From: JADMIH01 sp036399775
Lineage (GTDB): Bacteria; Chloroflexota; Chloroflexia; QHBQ01; JADMIH01
Assembly (NCBI GenBank): GCA_036399775.1
Contig: DASWMJ010000003.1
Location: 1 to 64,000, forward strand
Direction: 5' to 3'
Length of the DNA stretch: 64,000 bases
Shown: positions 16,694 to 24,304 of the stretch, in pieces
Numbering within the stretch: the stretch's first letter is position 1
Layout of the letters: each line of letters begins with the position of its first letter
Notes under the pieces: model-generated
Databases searched by the model: none
Told to the model about the DNA's origin: nothing
Seen by the model: the letters and a program-made list of their open reading frames with translations, nothing else
Program-made: the position numbers and the translations under genes

Positions 16694-18143
16694 TTTGCCG
16701 CTGGCCTGGACCATCGTCGTGCCTCTGATCGCGGGCGCTATATCTGCCTTGCTCATGTGGGCGCACACCTTCGGGCGGACCCCTCAACGCCTGAAGAGAT
16801 GGCTGGACCTGGCATCCCTATCCGTCCTGGTAGCGGGCCTCGTGGCGGAAGGTCTATTGCTGCTATTTTCAAACGGCACGTCAACATGGTTAGGCGTCAC
16901 GCTGGCAACCACCCCACCGGCTCGAGTTGCCCTCATAGCGGCCAACGCGTCGCTCCTCTGCTGCCTCTTCTTCACCTGGGGAGGCGGCGACGACGGTATA
17001 GATAGCGTCACACGTCCCTGGGCAACATTACCCGCGATGGCGGTATCAACTCTCCTTGCCGCCGCGCTGCTCGCGCAGGATCGCGCTATAACGGTAGTCT
17101 GCCTCCTTGCGGTCGCGGCGGCGGTGGCGGGTGCCGCGCTCGGTCGCCCGCGCTCAACGTTGCTTCACAGCCAGGACGACGAAGCCCTATCGCGTGTGGC
17201 TAAGCGCGTGGCAAGCGGCCTGAAGCATCTCTCACTGGCCGTTCTGGGCACGGGAGTCTTACTGGCGGGCATACTCTTACTGGCACGCTACAGCGCCAAC
17301 CTGGAGAATCGCGGCCTCCTGCAACTCGCCCTGGGGTTGGTAGCCGCAGGGCTGGCGGTGAGGGCAGGCACGATGCCCTTCTCCGCGCCCGCCAATGATA
17401 TGGTGAGCGCCGCGCCTGGGCCAGCCATTATAATGCTGGGAGCCGCCACCCCTGCCGTGCTGGTAGCCGGACTGCTCATACTGGCACCCATAGAAGGCAG
17501 TCTAGTGCCCGCCGCCTCTGCCGAATGGCTGGGCGCTGTGGGTGCGCTCCTTGCCGGCCTGCGCGCGCTGGCAACCATCCGCGAGAGGCATGGCGCACAA
17601 GTCTACCCCACCCTGATCGGAGCCGCCATACTGCTTCAGGTAGCGTGGGGACTGTTCGGAGTGCTATCCGGCTCGCGCTCAGGTGCGACGGGCGCGATCT
17701 TGCTGGCCGCCAATCTGTCCCTCGCCGTGCCCCTCATAGTAATAGCAGCCCGCGACTATCCTGGTATAAACAACAGGCGGCTGCTAAGGTTCGGCCTGGC
17801 GGTGGGCGCAATTTCGCTCCTCGGCCTACCCCCGTTCGGAGGCTTCACCGGCATGCTGCTAGTAGCCCAGGCAGCGACCAACAGCAGCGGCCTATGGCTT
17901 ACAATGCTCCTGTCAGGGTCCGCGCTAACCGCAGGCGCATGGCTCGCTACGATACCCAACCCACCACAACCAGATAATCCCCCACCCAATACCACCGCAA
18001 ACATCCGCGCCACCCTCACCTCGCCCATACCCCTGCTCGTTTGCCTGCTAATAACCGCGCAGCTAGCCCTATTCCTGGCATCGGCCCAACTATCATCCCT
18101 CTTAGCAGCCTGGGCACCCATCCCCTGGATAACTGCCCCATAA
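16686..18143 (+). CDS. NuoN/M-like antiporter-type membrane subunit
   Basis: 485 aa from GTG 16686 with GAGGAG at 16669-16674; a GTG at 16668 is an alternative. About 13-14 membrane helices. Family features are the central block RAGTMPFSAPANDMVSAAPG then PAIIMLGAATPAVLV (the helix-7/8 region, KxxxxPFHxWxxxAxxxAP) and the later LGLPPFGGFTGMLLVA, matching the conserved LPPTxGFxGK block of NuoM/N/HyfF. The helix-7 lysine is Thr (GTMPF) and the terminal K of the second block is Met. As in the first antiporter-like subunit, proton-path residues may be missing. It overlaps the upstream stop, consistent with a single transcript. Confidence 0.8.
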   Translation: MSDLPLAWTIVVPLIAGAISALLMWAHTFGRTPQRLKRWLDLASLSVLVAGLVAEGLLLLFSNGTSTWLGVTLATTPPARVALIAANASLLCCLFFTWGGGDDGIDSVTRPWATLPAMAVSTLLAAALLAQDRAITVVCLLAVAAAVAGAALGRPRSTLLHSQDDEALSRVAKRVASGLKHLSLAVLGTGVLLAGILLLARYSANLENRGLLQLALGLVAAGLAVRAGTMPFSAPANDMVSAAPGPAIIMLGAATPAVLVAGLLILAPIEGSLVPAASAEWLGAVGALLAGLRALATIRERHGAQVYPTLIGAAILLQVAWGLFGVLSGSRSGATGAILLAANLSLAVPLIVIAARDYPGINNRRLLRFGLAVGAISLLGLPPFGGFTGMLLVAQAATNSSGLWLTMLLSGSALTAGAWLATIPNPPQPDNPPPNTTANIRATLTSPIPLLVCLLITAQLALFLASAQLSSLLAAWAPIPWITAP

Positions 18144-18254
18144 AACGTAAAACGTGAAACGTAATTACTCAAGAACCTCAGCGCCTCTGCGCCTCTGCGG
18201 TTCAATCCAATAATCTTAGCGAACTTTGTGTTCTTTGTGTCTTTGTGGTTCAAT
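18142..18254. repeat. Heptamer array plus CTCTGCGG / TTTGTGG core repeat
   Basis: AACGTAA/AACGTGA heptamers (18142-18164) precede a degenerate GC-rich core, CTCAGCGCCTCTGCGCCTCT (18177 on), and an AT-richer core, CTTAGCGAACTTTGTGTTCT (18215-18250). Related cores lie at 24190-24266, 34246-34286 and 44366-44498. It separates the NuoB-like gene from the rest of its operon. Confidence 0.75.
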
Positions 18255-18278
18255 AATTTCGCATAAAAGGAACAAACC

Positions 18279-18743
18279 ATGTTTGCAAGCAGAGCCAGGC
18301 AGAGATCCCTATCAGTTTACCACCTGCACATGGGTGGGTCGAACGGTGATGCGCTGGAATGGCGCGCTCTCCTCGCGCCACGTTACGAGGCAAAACTCAA
18401 GGGGATGGGCGTGTCGTTCGTCACCTCGGCAGAGGATGCCGACATCGTCGCGGTCACGGGCCTCCTCACCAGGGGCAACCTCGACGCGGTGCTCGCGGAG
18501 TTGAGCAGTATGCCTTCACCCTCGGTGCTGATAGCCGCAGGGGATTGCGCCATCAACGGCGGGTCATGGGCAAAGCTGGAAATGCCCGGCCTCGAACCCT
18601 ACCCCCTCAGCCACTACGCCGACGTGCATATCACCGTCCCAGGCAGCCCCCCGCTACCACAAGCCTTGATTGAGGCCCTGGTGGCAGCCGCCAACATTCT
18701 CGCCCAACCGGGAGAGCGCCTGACCGGCTGGCAAGATAGCTAG
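18279..18743 (+). CDS. NuoB-like small subunit lacking most Fe-S ligands
   Basis: 154 aa, ATG with AAAGGAA upstream. It is homologous to NuoB/HycG/HyfI (SLSVYHLHMGGSNGDALEW, VSFVTSAEDADIVAVTGLLT, LIAAGDCAINGG, HYADVHITVPGSPPLP). The normal protein binds the terminal [4Fe-4S] cluster through four cysteines in GxCNxCE, GxCA and PGCPP. Here these positions are S21, D24, C90 and S123, so three of four are gone while the surrounding sequence is well kept. It cannot bind that cluster in the usual way. Together with the NuoD-like change, this indicates a complex-I-like assembly that has lost its redox relay. It ends five bases before the convergent DUF4173 gene. Confidence 0.85.
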   Translation: MFASRARQRSLSVYHLHMGGSNGDALEWRALLAPRYEAKLKGMGVSFVTSAEDADIVAVTGLLTRGNLDAVLAELSSMPSPSVLIAAGDCAINGGSWAKLEMPGLEPYPLSHYADVHITVPGSPPLPQALIEALVAAANILAQPGERLTGWQDS

Positions 18744-18747
18744 ACGC

Positions 18748-20364
18748 TCACCTGGCGTAATATCCTATACCATAATCTGGCCGCCGCATTCGCCCGGTTG
18801 TATAATTCCACTGACGTAACTGTGCGGCATATTCCGGCCGTAGTAGCTGTGCTATCTCCCCTGGTCGCTTTATCACCCCGGCGGCGTGGAGCTTGTTCAA
18901 CATCTCCTGGGCCTGCCAGTGTGAGAGATGGAATGAAGGCCACCTGTCGAGGTTGCGGTCATAGTCCATAATTTGCAATCGCTCGCCGAGGTGGGCGCGC
19001 AGCCTCTCCCGCACATCGCCCGTCGTGCTATTCAGCCCCGCCACCAGCGCGGGCACGGCATCGTCGGACAGCAGGTGCAGATACCGCACGGATAGCTCGT
19101 CATTGCGCTTGAGGTTGTACGCCGCCACGTCCGCGTCCGGGTTCATATAGTTGATAGTCACGAGAAACCCCAGCGCGACCACGAACGCGCCGATAGCGAA
19201 GCGGTTCGGCTTCAGCCACAGGGTATACAACAGCCAGGCGAAAAGCACCCCCAGCCACACGATAAATACCCGTATGTAGAGGCGCAGTTGCGTATAGATG
19301 TAGAAGTCTATCCCCTCCCACACTATCATCCTCAGGAACGCCGACACCAGCATCACGACCGCTAATATTATCATCAGCGTGCTGAGGCCGTTGAATATGC
19401 GTATCTCCCGCGCCGTTTCCTTCCACGCCATCCAGCGCAGGCCCAGTATCAGCAACATCGTCAGTATGCTTACGACCAGCAGCTCCCCGAAGCCCCGGCG
19501 CACGTACTCGCGGAAGACCTCGAAGTGCATCGTGCGTGCGGCTTCCCCACTGAACAACTGTGTAAATTGTATCCACGCAAAGACGATGAAGAGGAGGTTT
19601 ACGAGCGCCAGCACCACCGCTCCCTCCACAAAGCCGAAGAGCGACCCTGGGTTGAGACTGCCGGGCAACTTGTCAGGCTCGTCCGCATTCTCCGGGGTGC
19701 GGCGCGTGAGCGCCAGAAAATACACCCCCGCGATCACCCAGGTAGCCATAAGGATGAATACCTGTCGCAGCAGCATTTCGGGCATATTATTAAACAGGTC
19801 GAGCTTGAACACGTCGCCCAGGTAGCCCGCGAAGACGGTGTCGGCGGACGACAGCAGGGCCGTAAAGATAATCAGCACCGGCAGCGCGATCACTATGCCC
19901 CTGAGAATGGGAGCCACCCGCCGCAACTGCGCCTTGTGAGCCGACGCTGACTGGGCAACCGTTGATACCTCCGGCGCGGGCCTGGTCAGCATGCGCCCGA
20001 TGGCAAGCCCCACGACCACCGGATAGCCCAGCATACCCAGGCGCTCGATGTGGTCGGCGGCATAAAAGAACGCGAGGAGAGCGAGCAGCACGATCACGGC
20101 TGTGACGTTAGCAAACGTCAGCATCTCGTTGGCGCGCACCGCTACCATGGCGGCAAAAAATACGAGTGGGGCCAGCAGCCACAGATTGCGATGCTTAAGC
20201 TGCACGCTCTCCACTCTACCCAGCATAAAGAGCGCGCCGAGCAGGAACAATAGGAAGATCGGGACCGAGACGCCGAGCCTGTTGCCGTAGAAGAGCAAAT
20301 CTGTGACCCAACCGAGCGCCAGGGCCGCCAACAGCACTCTCACAGGTGATTTCAGACGTGTCAT
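18748..20364 (-). CDS. DUF4173 family multi-pass membrane protein
   Basis: 538 aa from ATG 20364, chosen because AAAGGACG precedes it; the frame is open to 20406. About 11-12 membrane helices. It has the family hallmark near the C-terminus, YMNPDADVAAYNLKR, with a downstream LLSDDAVPAL, and a soluble tail (LGERLQIMDYDRN, FHLSHWQAQEMLN). The function of DUF4173/DUF4153 proteins is unknown. A role in envelope homeostasis has been suggested from neighbours in other genomes, but nothing here tests that. Its stop lies five bases from the NuoB-like stop, and no terminator hairpin separates the two. Confidence 0.82.
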   Translation of the reverse strand: MTRLKSPVRVLLAALALGWVTDLLFYGNRLGVSVPIFLLFLLGALFMLGRVESVQLKHRNLWLLAPLVFFAAMVAVRANEMLTFANVTAVIVLLALLAFFYAADHIERLGMLGYPVVVGLAIGRMLTRPAPEVSTVAQSASAHKAQLRRVAPILRGIVIALPVLIIFTALLSSADTVFAGYLGDVFKLDLFNNMPEMLLRQVFILMATWVIAGVYFLALTRRTPENADEPDKLPGSLNPGSLFGFVEGAVVLALVNLLFIVFAWIQFTQLFSGEAARTMHFEVFREYVRRGFGELLVVSILTMLLILGLRWMAWKETAREIRIFNGLSTLMIILAVVMLVSAFLRMIVWEGIDFYIYTQLRLYIRVFIVWLGVLFAWLLYTLWLKPNRFAIGAFVVALGFLVTINYMNPDADVAAYNLKRNDELSVRYLHLLSDDAVPALVAGLNSTTGDVRERLRAHLGERLQIMDYDRNLDRWPSFHLSHWQAQEMLNKLHAAGVIKRPGEIAQLLRPEYAAQLRQWNYTTGRMRRPDYGIGYYAR

Positions 20365-20500
20365 AGCTCGTCCTTTCAAATGAGTGAGTATGGTGTAAGT
20401 TCGCAATGGTCATAACGGGCGAACTTATCAGAGGTTGCACGCCCATACTACACTAAAGCAATTATAACACGACTCTCTGGCCCTTGCTTTCATGCTAGCA

Positions 20501-20529
20501 CCTATCTGCAAACGATGGAAAGTTGGTAA
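20501..20529 (+). repeat. Left inverted repeat of GNAT cassette
   Basis: A 29-base sequence beginning CCTATCTGCAAAC recurs in inverted orientation at 21167-21195 with one mismatch. The pair encloses exactly one gene. Confidence 0.8.
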
Positions 20530-20608
20530 AATACCCTGGCGACACCTCAACACTTTGATGATGGTTGTCGCCACGTCCTTCCGGTTATAGTTCAAAGGTA
20601 GGTCCAGT

Positions 20609-21136
20609 ATGGCCGATATGTTGGTAAAGTTATACGATCTGCCGGAAATTGTGCCACTAATTACCCAATTGAAAGCAAAGGGCATAGAGGTTCGTCAGGC
20701 TGCTCCATTTGAGAAGCGCATTGTCGCGGATTGGGTTAGGGGCCACTTCAGTGAGACGTGGGCTGCTGAGTGCGAGGCAGCAATCGAGCAAAGGCCTGTG
20801 CATTGCTACGTAGCGGTGGAGAAGGACCGAACTCACGTACCCGATGGTAGTCCCTATTCCTTGCCCGCCGAAAAGCTGGTAGGCTTTGCCTGCTTCGATG
20901 CTACGGCGCGAGGCATGTTTGGGCCAACAGGTGTACAGGGTGACTATCGCGGGCGCGACATCGGCAAGGCGCTGCTCCTGACTTGCCTTCACGCGATGGC
21001 GTCCGAACGCTACGCATACGCTATCATTGGCTGGGCTGGCCCAACTGAATTCTATGCGAAAACTGTAGGTGCGACGATAATAGAAGGCTCCGAGCCGGGC
21101 ATCTATCGAGGACCGCTCACATACGAGTTGGATTAA
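20609..21136 (+). CDS. GNAT-family N-acetyltransferase
   Basis: 175 aa, ATG 20609 with AGGTAGG upstream. The acetyl-CoA-binding motif A is GVQGDYRGRDIGKALL (Q/RxxGxG/A type, about residues 108-123), followed by the helix LTCLHAMASERYAYAIIGW and a C-terminal strand ATIIEGSEPGIYRG. The N-terminal part is a small alpha/beta extension. The family transfers an acetyl group from acetyl-CoA to an amine, but the substrate is unknown. The gene stands alone between two 29-base inverted repeats (20501-20529 and 21167-21195), which suggests it moved as a unit. Confidence 0.82.
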   Translation: MADMLVKLYDLPEIVPLITQLKAKGIEVRQAAPFEKRIVADWVRGHFSETWAAECEAAIEQRPVHCYVAVEKDRTHVPDGSPYSLPAEKLVGFACFDATARGMFGPTGVQGDYRGRDIGKALLLTCLHAMASERYAYAIIGWAGPTEFYAKTVGATIIEGSEPGIYRGPLTYELD

Positions 21137-21166
21137 GTACGGCCCTTCCGGCCCTATGCACGTACC

Positions 21167-21195
21167 TTACCAACTTTCCATAGTTTGCAGATAGG
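21167..21195 (-). repeat. Right inverted repeat of GNAT cassette
   Basis: Reverse complement of 20501-20529, 28 of 29 bases identical. It starts 31 bases after the GNAT stop. Confidence 0.8.
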
Positions 21196-21308
21196 CCCTG
21201 GACGCTGGCACGCTTATTGACTTAATGACAGGTAAGGGCGCGTTTTACACACCCGGCCACAATCAACCGGGCCGGCAGCGATTGCAGACGTGCTAAAGGA
21301 GACCTAAA

Positions 21309-21530
21309 ATGAGTGATGGACTAGGCGACAAATTGAAAGGTGAGGCCAAAGAGGTCGGCGGCAAGGCCCAGGAGGGTATCGGCAACGTTACGGGCAACCC
21401 CGACATGCAGGCTGAAGGCCAGGCCAACCAGGTAGAAGGCAAAGGCCAGCAGGTAGTTGGTAACGTCAAGGACGCAGCCGACAACATAGGCGATGCCATA
21501 GGCGAAGTCTTCGACGGCGATAAGAAGTAG
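21309..21530 (+). CDS. CsbD family stress-response protein
   Basis: 73 aa, with AAGGAGA nine bases before the ATG. It is small, highly charged, Gly/Lys/Asp-rich and predicted disordered. The CsbD pattern is clear: DKLKGEAKEVGGKAQEGIGN, a central MQAEGQANQVEGKGQQVVGN, and a C-terminal helix AADNIGDAIGEVF. In Bacillus and proteobacteria these proteins are induced by general stress, but their biochemical role is unknown. The next gene, superoxide dismutase, is convergent and separated by a strong two-way terminator. Confidence 0.92.
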   Translation: MSDGLGDKLKGEAKEVGGKAQEGIGNVTGNPDMQAEGQANQVEGKGQQVVGNVKDAADNIGDAIGEVFDGDKK

Positions 21531-21550
21531 CGCCTCTAACTGCAACGAAT

Positions 21551-21610
21551 AAGACCTGACCCGTAAGCACCCCTGGTTTTTACGCCGGGGGTGCTTACGG
21601 GTCAGGTCTT
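21551..21610. terminator. Bidirectional hairpin between csbD-like gene and sod
   Basis: Perfect 23-base arms (21551-21573 and 21588-21610) with a 14-base loop containing GGTTTTTACG. It lies between two convergent genes. The arm AAGACCTGACCCGTAAGCAC has no U-tract outside it, so it may be a dispersed palindrome used as a terminator. Confidence 0.75.
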
Positions 21611-21650
21611 TCGCTACCTATCACCAAATTTGAAATTACGAACGGCGTTT

Positions 21651-21681
21651 TCGCAATTCGCAATTCGAAATTCCAAATTAC
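21651..21681. repeat. Heptamer array, GCAATTC/GAAATTC family
   Basis: Units CGCAATT, CGCAATT, CGAAATT, CCAAATT precede the sod stop codon. The same family is seen at 40973-41000. Confidence 0.7.
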
Positions 21682-21685
21682 ATAT

Positions 21686-22297
21686 TTACCCCGCCTGCTG
21701 GAATCGCTTGGCAACTGCGTCCCAGTTGACCACGTTCCACCAGGCAGCAAGGTACTCCGGGCGGCGATTCTGGTACTTCAGATAGTAAGCGTGCTCCCAC
21801 ACGTCATTACCCATGATCGGGTAGCTACCCTCCGACATCGGATTGTCCTGGTTGGCGGTGCTGGTCACAAGCAATTTGCCGTCTGCCGTACGCACCAGCC
21901 ACGCCCAACCGCTACCGAACCGCTTGGTGCCCGCGTCGTTAAACTGCTGCTTGAGTCCGTCTAAGCCGCCGAACGCCTCCTTGATAGCATCGGCCAGCGC
22001 GCCCGTAGGCTCGCCCCCGCCCTTCGGCCCCATGATCTCCCAGAACATAGTGTGGTTGACGTGCCCCCCACCGTTGTTGCGTACGGCCATGCGTATATCT
22101 TCAGGCACGCTGTTGAGGTCGCGTATCAACTCCTCCGCGCTCTTGTCCTGCAACTCGGGATATTTCTGCAATGCCGTGTTCAGGTTGTTCACATACGCGG
22201 CGTGGTGCTTGTCGTGATGCAGGTGCATCGTCTCTTCGTCTATGTAAGGTTCAAGCGCGTCGTAAGCGTATGGCAAGGGTGGTACTTCGTGAGCCAT
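21686..22297 (-). CDS. sodA: Fe/Mn superoxide dismutase
   Basis: 203 aa with an excellent ribosome-binding site (AGGAGGAG before ATG 22297). It converts superoxide to oxygen and hydrogen peroxide in the cytoplasm, with no signal peptide. The four metal ligands are visible: His in LHHDKHHAAYV, His in GGHVNHTMFWE, and Asp and His in DVWEHAYYLKYQNRRPEYL. GSGWAWLV and the N-terminal MAHEVPPLPYAYDALEPYID are typical. Sequence alone does not settle iron versus manganese, so the symbol is by family. Length is normal. Confidence 0.95.
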   Translation of the reverse strand: MAHEVPPLPYAYDALEPYIDEETMHLHHDKHHAAYVNNLNTALQKYPELQDKSAEELIRDLNSVPEDIRMAVRNNGGGHVNHTMFWEIMGPKGGGEPTGALADAIKEAFGGLDGLKQQFNDAGTKRFGSGWAWLVRTADGKLLVTSTANQDNPMSEGSYPIMGNDVWEHAYYLKYQNRRPEYLAAWWNVVNWDAVAKRFQQAG

Positions 22298-22503
22298 CTT
22301 TCTCCTCCTGGTAAAAGGTATCTTTGCGTGTCCTATTTTGTCACGTCTCTTATCGCGAATAACTTACTCGGCGTGCATCGGCAGGCAGCAAAGGAAGTGT
22401 GGAAGGCCGAAAAGCGCACAATAGTATTGTACTCATTCTGCCCTCATCGTCAAGGACGCCCGACTAAGTTACAGTTCACACTTGAGGTAAAGAAATATGT
22501 AGA

Positions 22504-22687
22504 GTAGGGGCGAGGCATGCCTCGCCCCTACAGCTATGTTCCGAACGGTTACTTGGTCAGGTAACCGTTCGGAATAAGGAAAAAGAAATACTTCCCGTAG
22601 GGGCGACCTGGTGGGTCGCCCTGATGGGGATGGCGTACTATGCTTACGTGCTGCCCCAACCAGGGCGACCCACCGGGTCGCCCCTAC
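22504..22687. repeat. Cluster of three palindromes
   Basis: Three palindromes lie in tandem. A perfect 28-base palindrome (22504-22531) contains CGAGGCATGCCTCG. A 14-base-arm hairpin follows (22539-22574, CCGAACGGTTAC arms). The third is a 27-base inverted pair with one mismatch (22597-22623 and 22661-22687), whose right arm is also found at 1-21. A loose CCGAACG-x-TTACCTGACC copy of the second follows at 22694. No coding capacity. Confidence 0.8.
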
Positions 22688-22730
22688 CCCCAATCCGAAC
22701 GCTTACCTGACCAAAAGTTCCAGCAAGAAT

Positions 22731-22842
22731 ACGCAGCTAACCGCTAAGACGCCAAGTACGTTAAGGGAACGTGGCTCCTTTCATATCATTGTGCCTGGCC
22801 CCTAACCCCTAACCCCTGATCCCTAATAATCTTGGCGGTTAG
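22731..22842. repeat. Core repeat and CTAACCC heptamers before pfk
   Basis: AACCGCTAAGACGCCAAG (22739 on) pairs with CTTGGCGGTTAG at 22831-22842. Between them lies a CTAACCC/CTGATCC heptamer array (22793-22829). A possible -10 box TATAAT for the downstream kinase is at 22871-22876. Confidence 0.65.
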
Positions 22843-22941
22843 ACAAAACATTAACCTCACCCATAATTGCTATAATAAAGCAGGCACCGACGCCGCGCTG
22901 AGGACACCGCCGTTCTACACGCTTTCTTTGGAGGTCGTACT

Positions 22942-24156
22942 ATGAGCGAGCGTACCTCAAGCAAGGTGCGTAGGCTGGGTGTCCTTACCGGCGGGGGCGA
23001 CGTGCCGGGCCTGAACGCCGCCATCAAAGCTATCGCATATCGCGCCGAGTCGCTTGGTATCGAAGTGCTAGGCCTGCGGGCGGGCTGGCAGGGCATAACC
23101 TTCCTGGACCGCGCTCGCGGCAAAGACGCGCTCACCTTCCGCATGGAAGAGGAGTGTACCTGGGAGCACGGCTACCTTTTACCACTCAACAGGCTCGACA
23201 CGCGCACGATTGACCGCGCGGGCGGTACCGTCTTGCAATCTACCCGCACCAATCCCGCGCGCGTCAAAGTGGCCGACCTGCCCCCCAACCTCGCCGCATA
23301 CAGCCACGACCGCGCCCCCGGCGACACCGTAGACCTGACGCGTGAGGTACTCGCCAATATCGACTTTCTCGGCCTGGACGGCCTGATAGTGATAGGTGGC
23401 GACGATACCCTGAGCTACGGCACGCGCCTCGTCGCCGAGAAGGTGCCGGTGTGGGGCATCCCCAAGACGATGGACAACGACGTGCCGGGCACCGACTACT
23501 GCATAGGCTTCCAGACCGCTATCAGCCGTGCGGCAGAGTCCATTGACAGGATACGCTCCACAGCCGGTTCGCACCGTGAGACCGTCCTCTTCAGGCTCTT
23601 TGGCCGCGACGCGGGCTTCACCGCCCTCGAAACGGCTATCGCCACCTGGGCCGACCGCCTTCTCATACCGGAGGTGCCAGTGAACGTTGACAGGCTGGCA
23701 AGCCTGGTCGCGCACGACCGGCGCAACCCCGAAGGCTACTCTATAGTGGTGATGTCAGAAGGGGCTAACCTCGGCGCGCCCGTGCCCGACGTCGGGCCGC
23801 CCGACGCTTACGGGCACCGCAAAAAGGCCAACGTAGCCGAGTTCCTGGGGAGTGAATTGTCGAAGCGCCTCCCGGAAGTGCGCTTCCTGCCCGTAGACCT
23901 GACGTACATCTTACGTAGCGGCGAGCCAAGCGTCTACGATAAGCGCATGGCGATCTTCTACGCCAACCTGGTGATGAGCTTCGTAGAGGAAGGCACTTAC
24001 GGCGTGATGGCGGCCCACCGCAAGGGCGAATTCATCTGCACCGATATCCCCGGCAAGCACCTCTCAGCCCGCCGGGTAGACCCCGCCGACTACAACCCCG
24101 AACGCTACCGCCCCAGCTTCGAGCGCATCACAGGCCCCTACAGGCCGCAAACGTGA
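22942..24156 (+). CDS. 6-phosphofructokinase, probably pyrophosphate-dependent
   Basis: 404 aa, GGAGGT ahead of ATG 22942. It phosphorylates fructose 6-phosphate. Family motifs are GVLTGGGDVPGLNAAI (phosphoryl donor loop), IGGDDTLSYG, GIPKTMDNDVPGTDYCIGF (catalytic Asp), GRDAGFTALETAIA, and VMSEGANLG. In ATP-dependent enzymes such as E. coli PfkA the donor-site residues are both Gly (GGDG and PGTIDND). Here they are Asp155 (GGDD) and Lys175 (PKTMDND), the pair known to exclude ATP and select pyrophosphate. I therefore infer a reversible PPi-type enzyme; the experimental donor is unknown. It stands alone, away from the gap-pgk-tpi cluster. Confidence 0.9.
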   Translation: MSERTSSKVRRLGVLTGGGDVPGLNAAIKAIAYRAESLGIEVLGLRAGWQGITFLDRARGKDALTFRMEEECTWEHGYLLPLNRLDTRTIDRAGGTVLQSTRTNPARVKVADLPPNLAAYSHDRAPGDTVDLTREVLANIDFLGLDGLIVIGGDDTLSYGTRLVAEKVPVWGIPKTMDNDVPGTDYCIGFQTAISRAAESIDRIRSTAGSHRETVLFRLFGRDAGFTALETAIATWADRLLIPEVPVNVDRLASLVAHDRRNPEGYSIVVMSEGANLGAPVPDVGPPDAYGHRKKANVAEFLGSELSKRLPEVRFLPVDLTYILRSGEPSVYDKRMAIFYANLVMSFVEEGTYGVMAAHRKGEFICTDIPGKHLSARRVDPADYNPERYRPSFERITGPYRPQT

Positions 24157-24158
24157 AA

Positions 24159-24297
24159 CGTATTGCGTAGTACGTATTGCGTAAGACCCTAAATAACCTC
24201 TGCGTCTCCGCGCCTCTGCGGTTCAATCCAATAAATCTTAGTGCTCTTTGTGTCTTTGTGGTTCAAGACGATACGCAATACGTACTACGCAATACGC
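24159..24297. repeat. Composite element: inverted heptamers around a CTCTGCGG/TTTGTGG core
   Basis: CGTATTG/CGTAGTA heptamers at 24159-24184 and their reverse complement at 24272-24297 act as terminal inverted repeats. Inside are the two degenerate cores CCTCTGCGTCTCCGCGCCTC and CTCTTTGTGTCTTTGTGGTT. The whole resembles a small non-coding mobile unit. Confidence 0.75.
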
Positions 24298-24304
24298 ACC
24301 ACGT

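Noticed and set aside
18142..18254. Possible tRNA T-arm (GCGGTTCAATCC)
   Set aside because: Recurs at 24190-24266 as part of the CTCTGCGG core repeat; no acceptor stem or anticodon arm can be formed.
12706..18743. Functional energy-converting [NiFe] hydrogenase
   Set aside because: The NuoD-like protein lacks the C-terminal CxxC and the N-terminal Arg/His, and the NuoB-like protein lacks three of four cluster cysteines.
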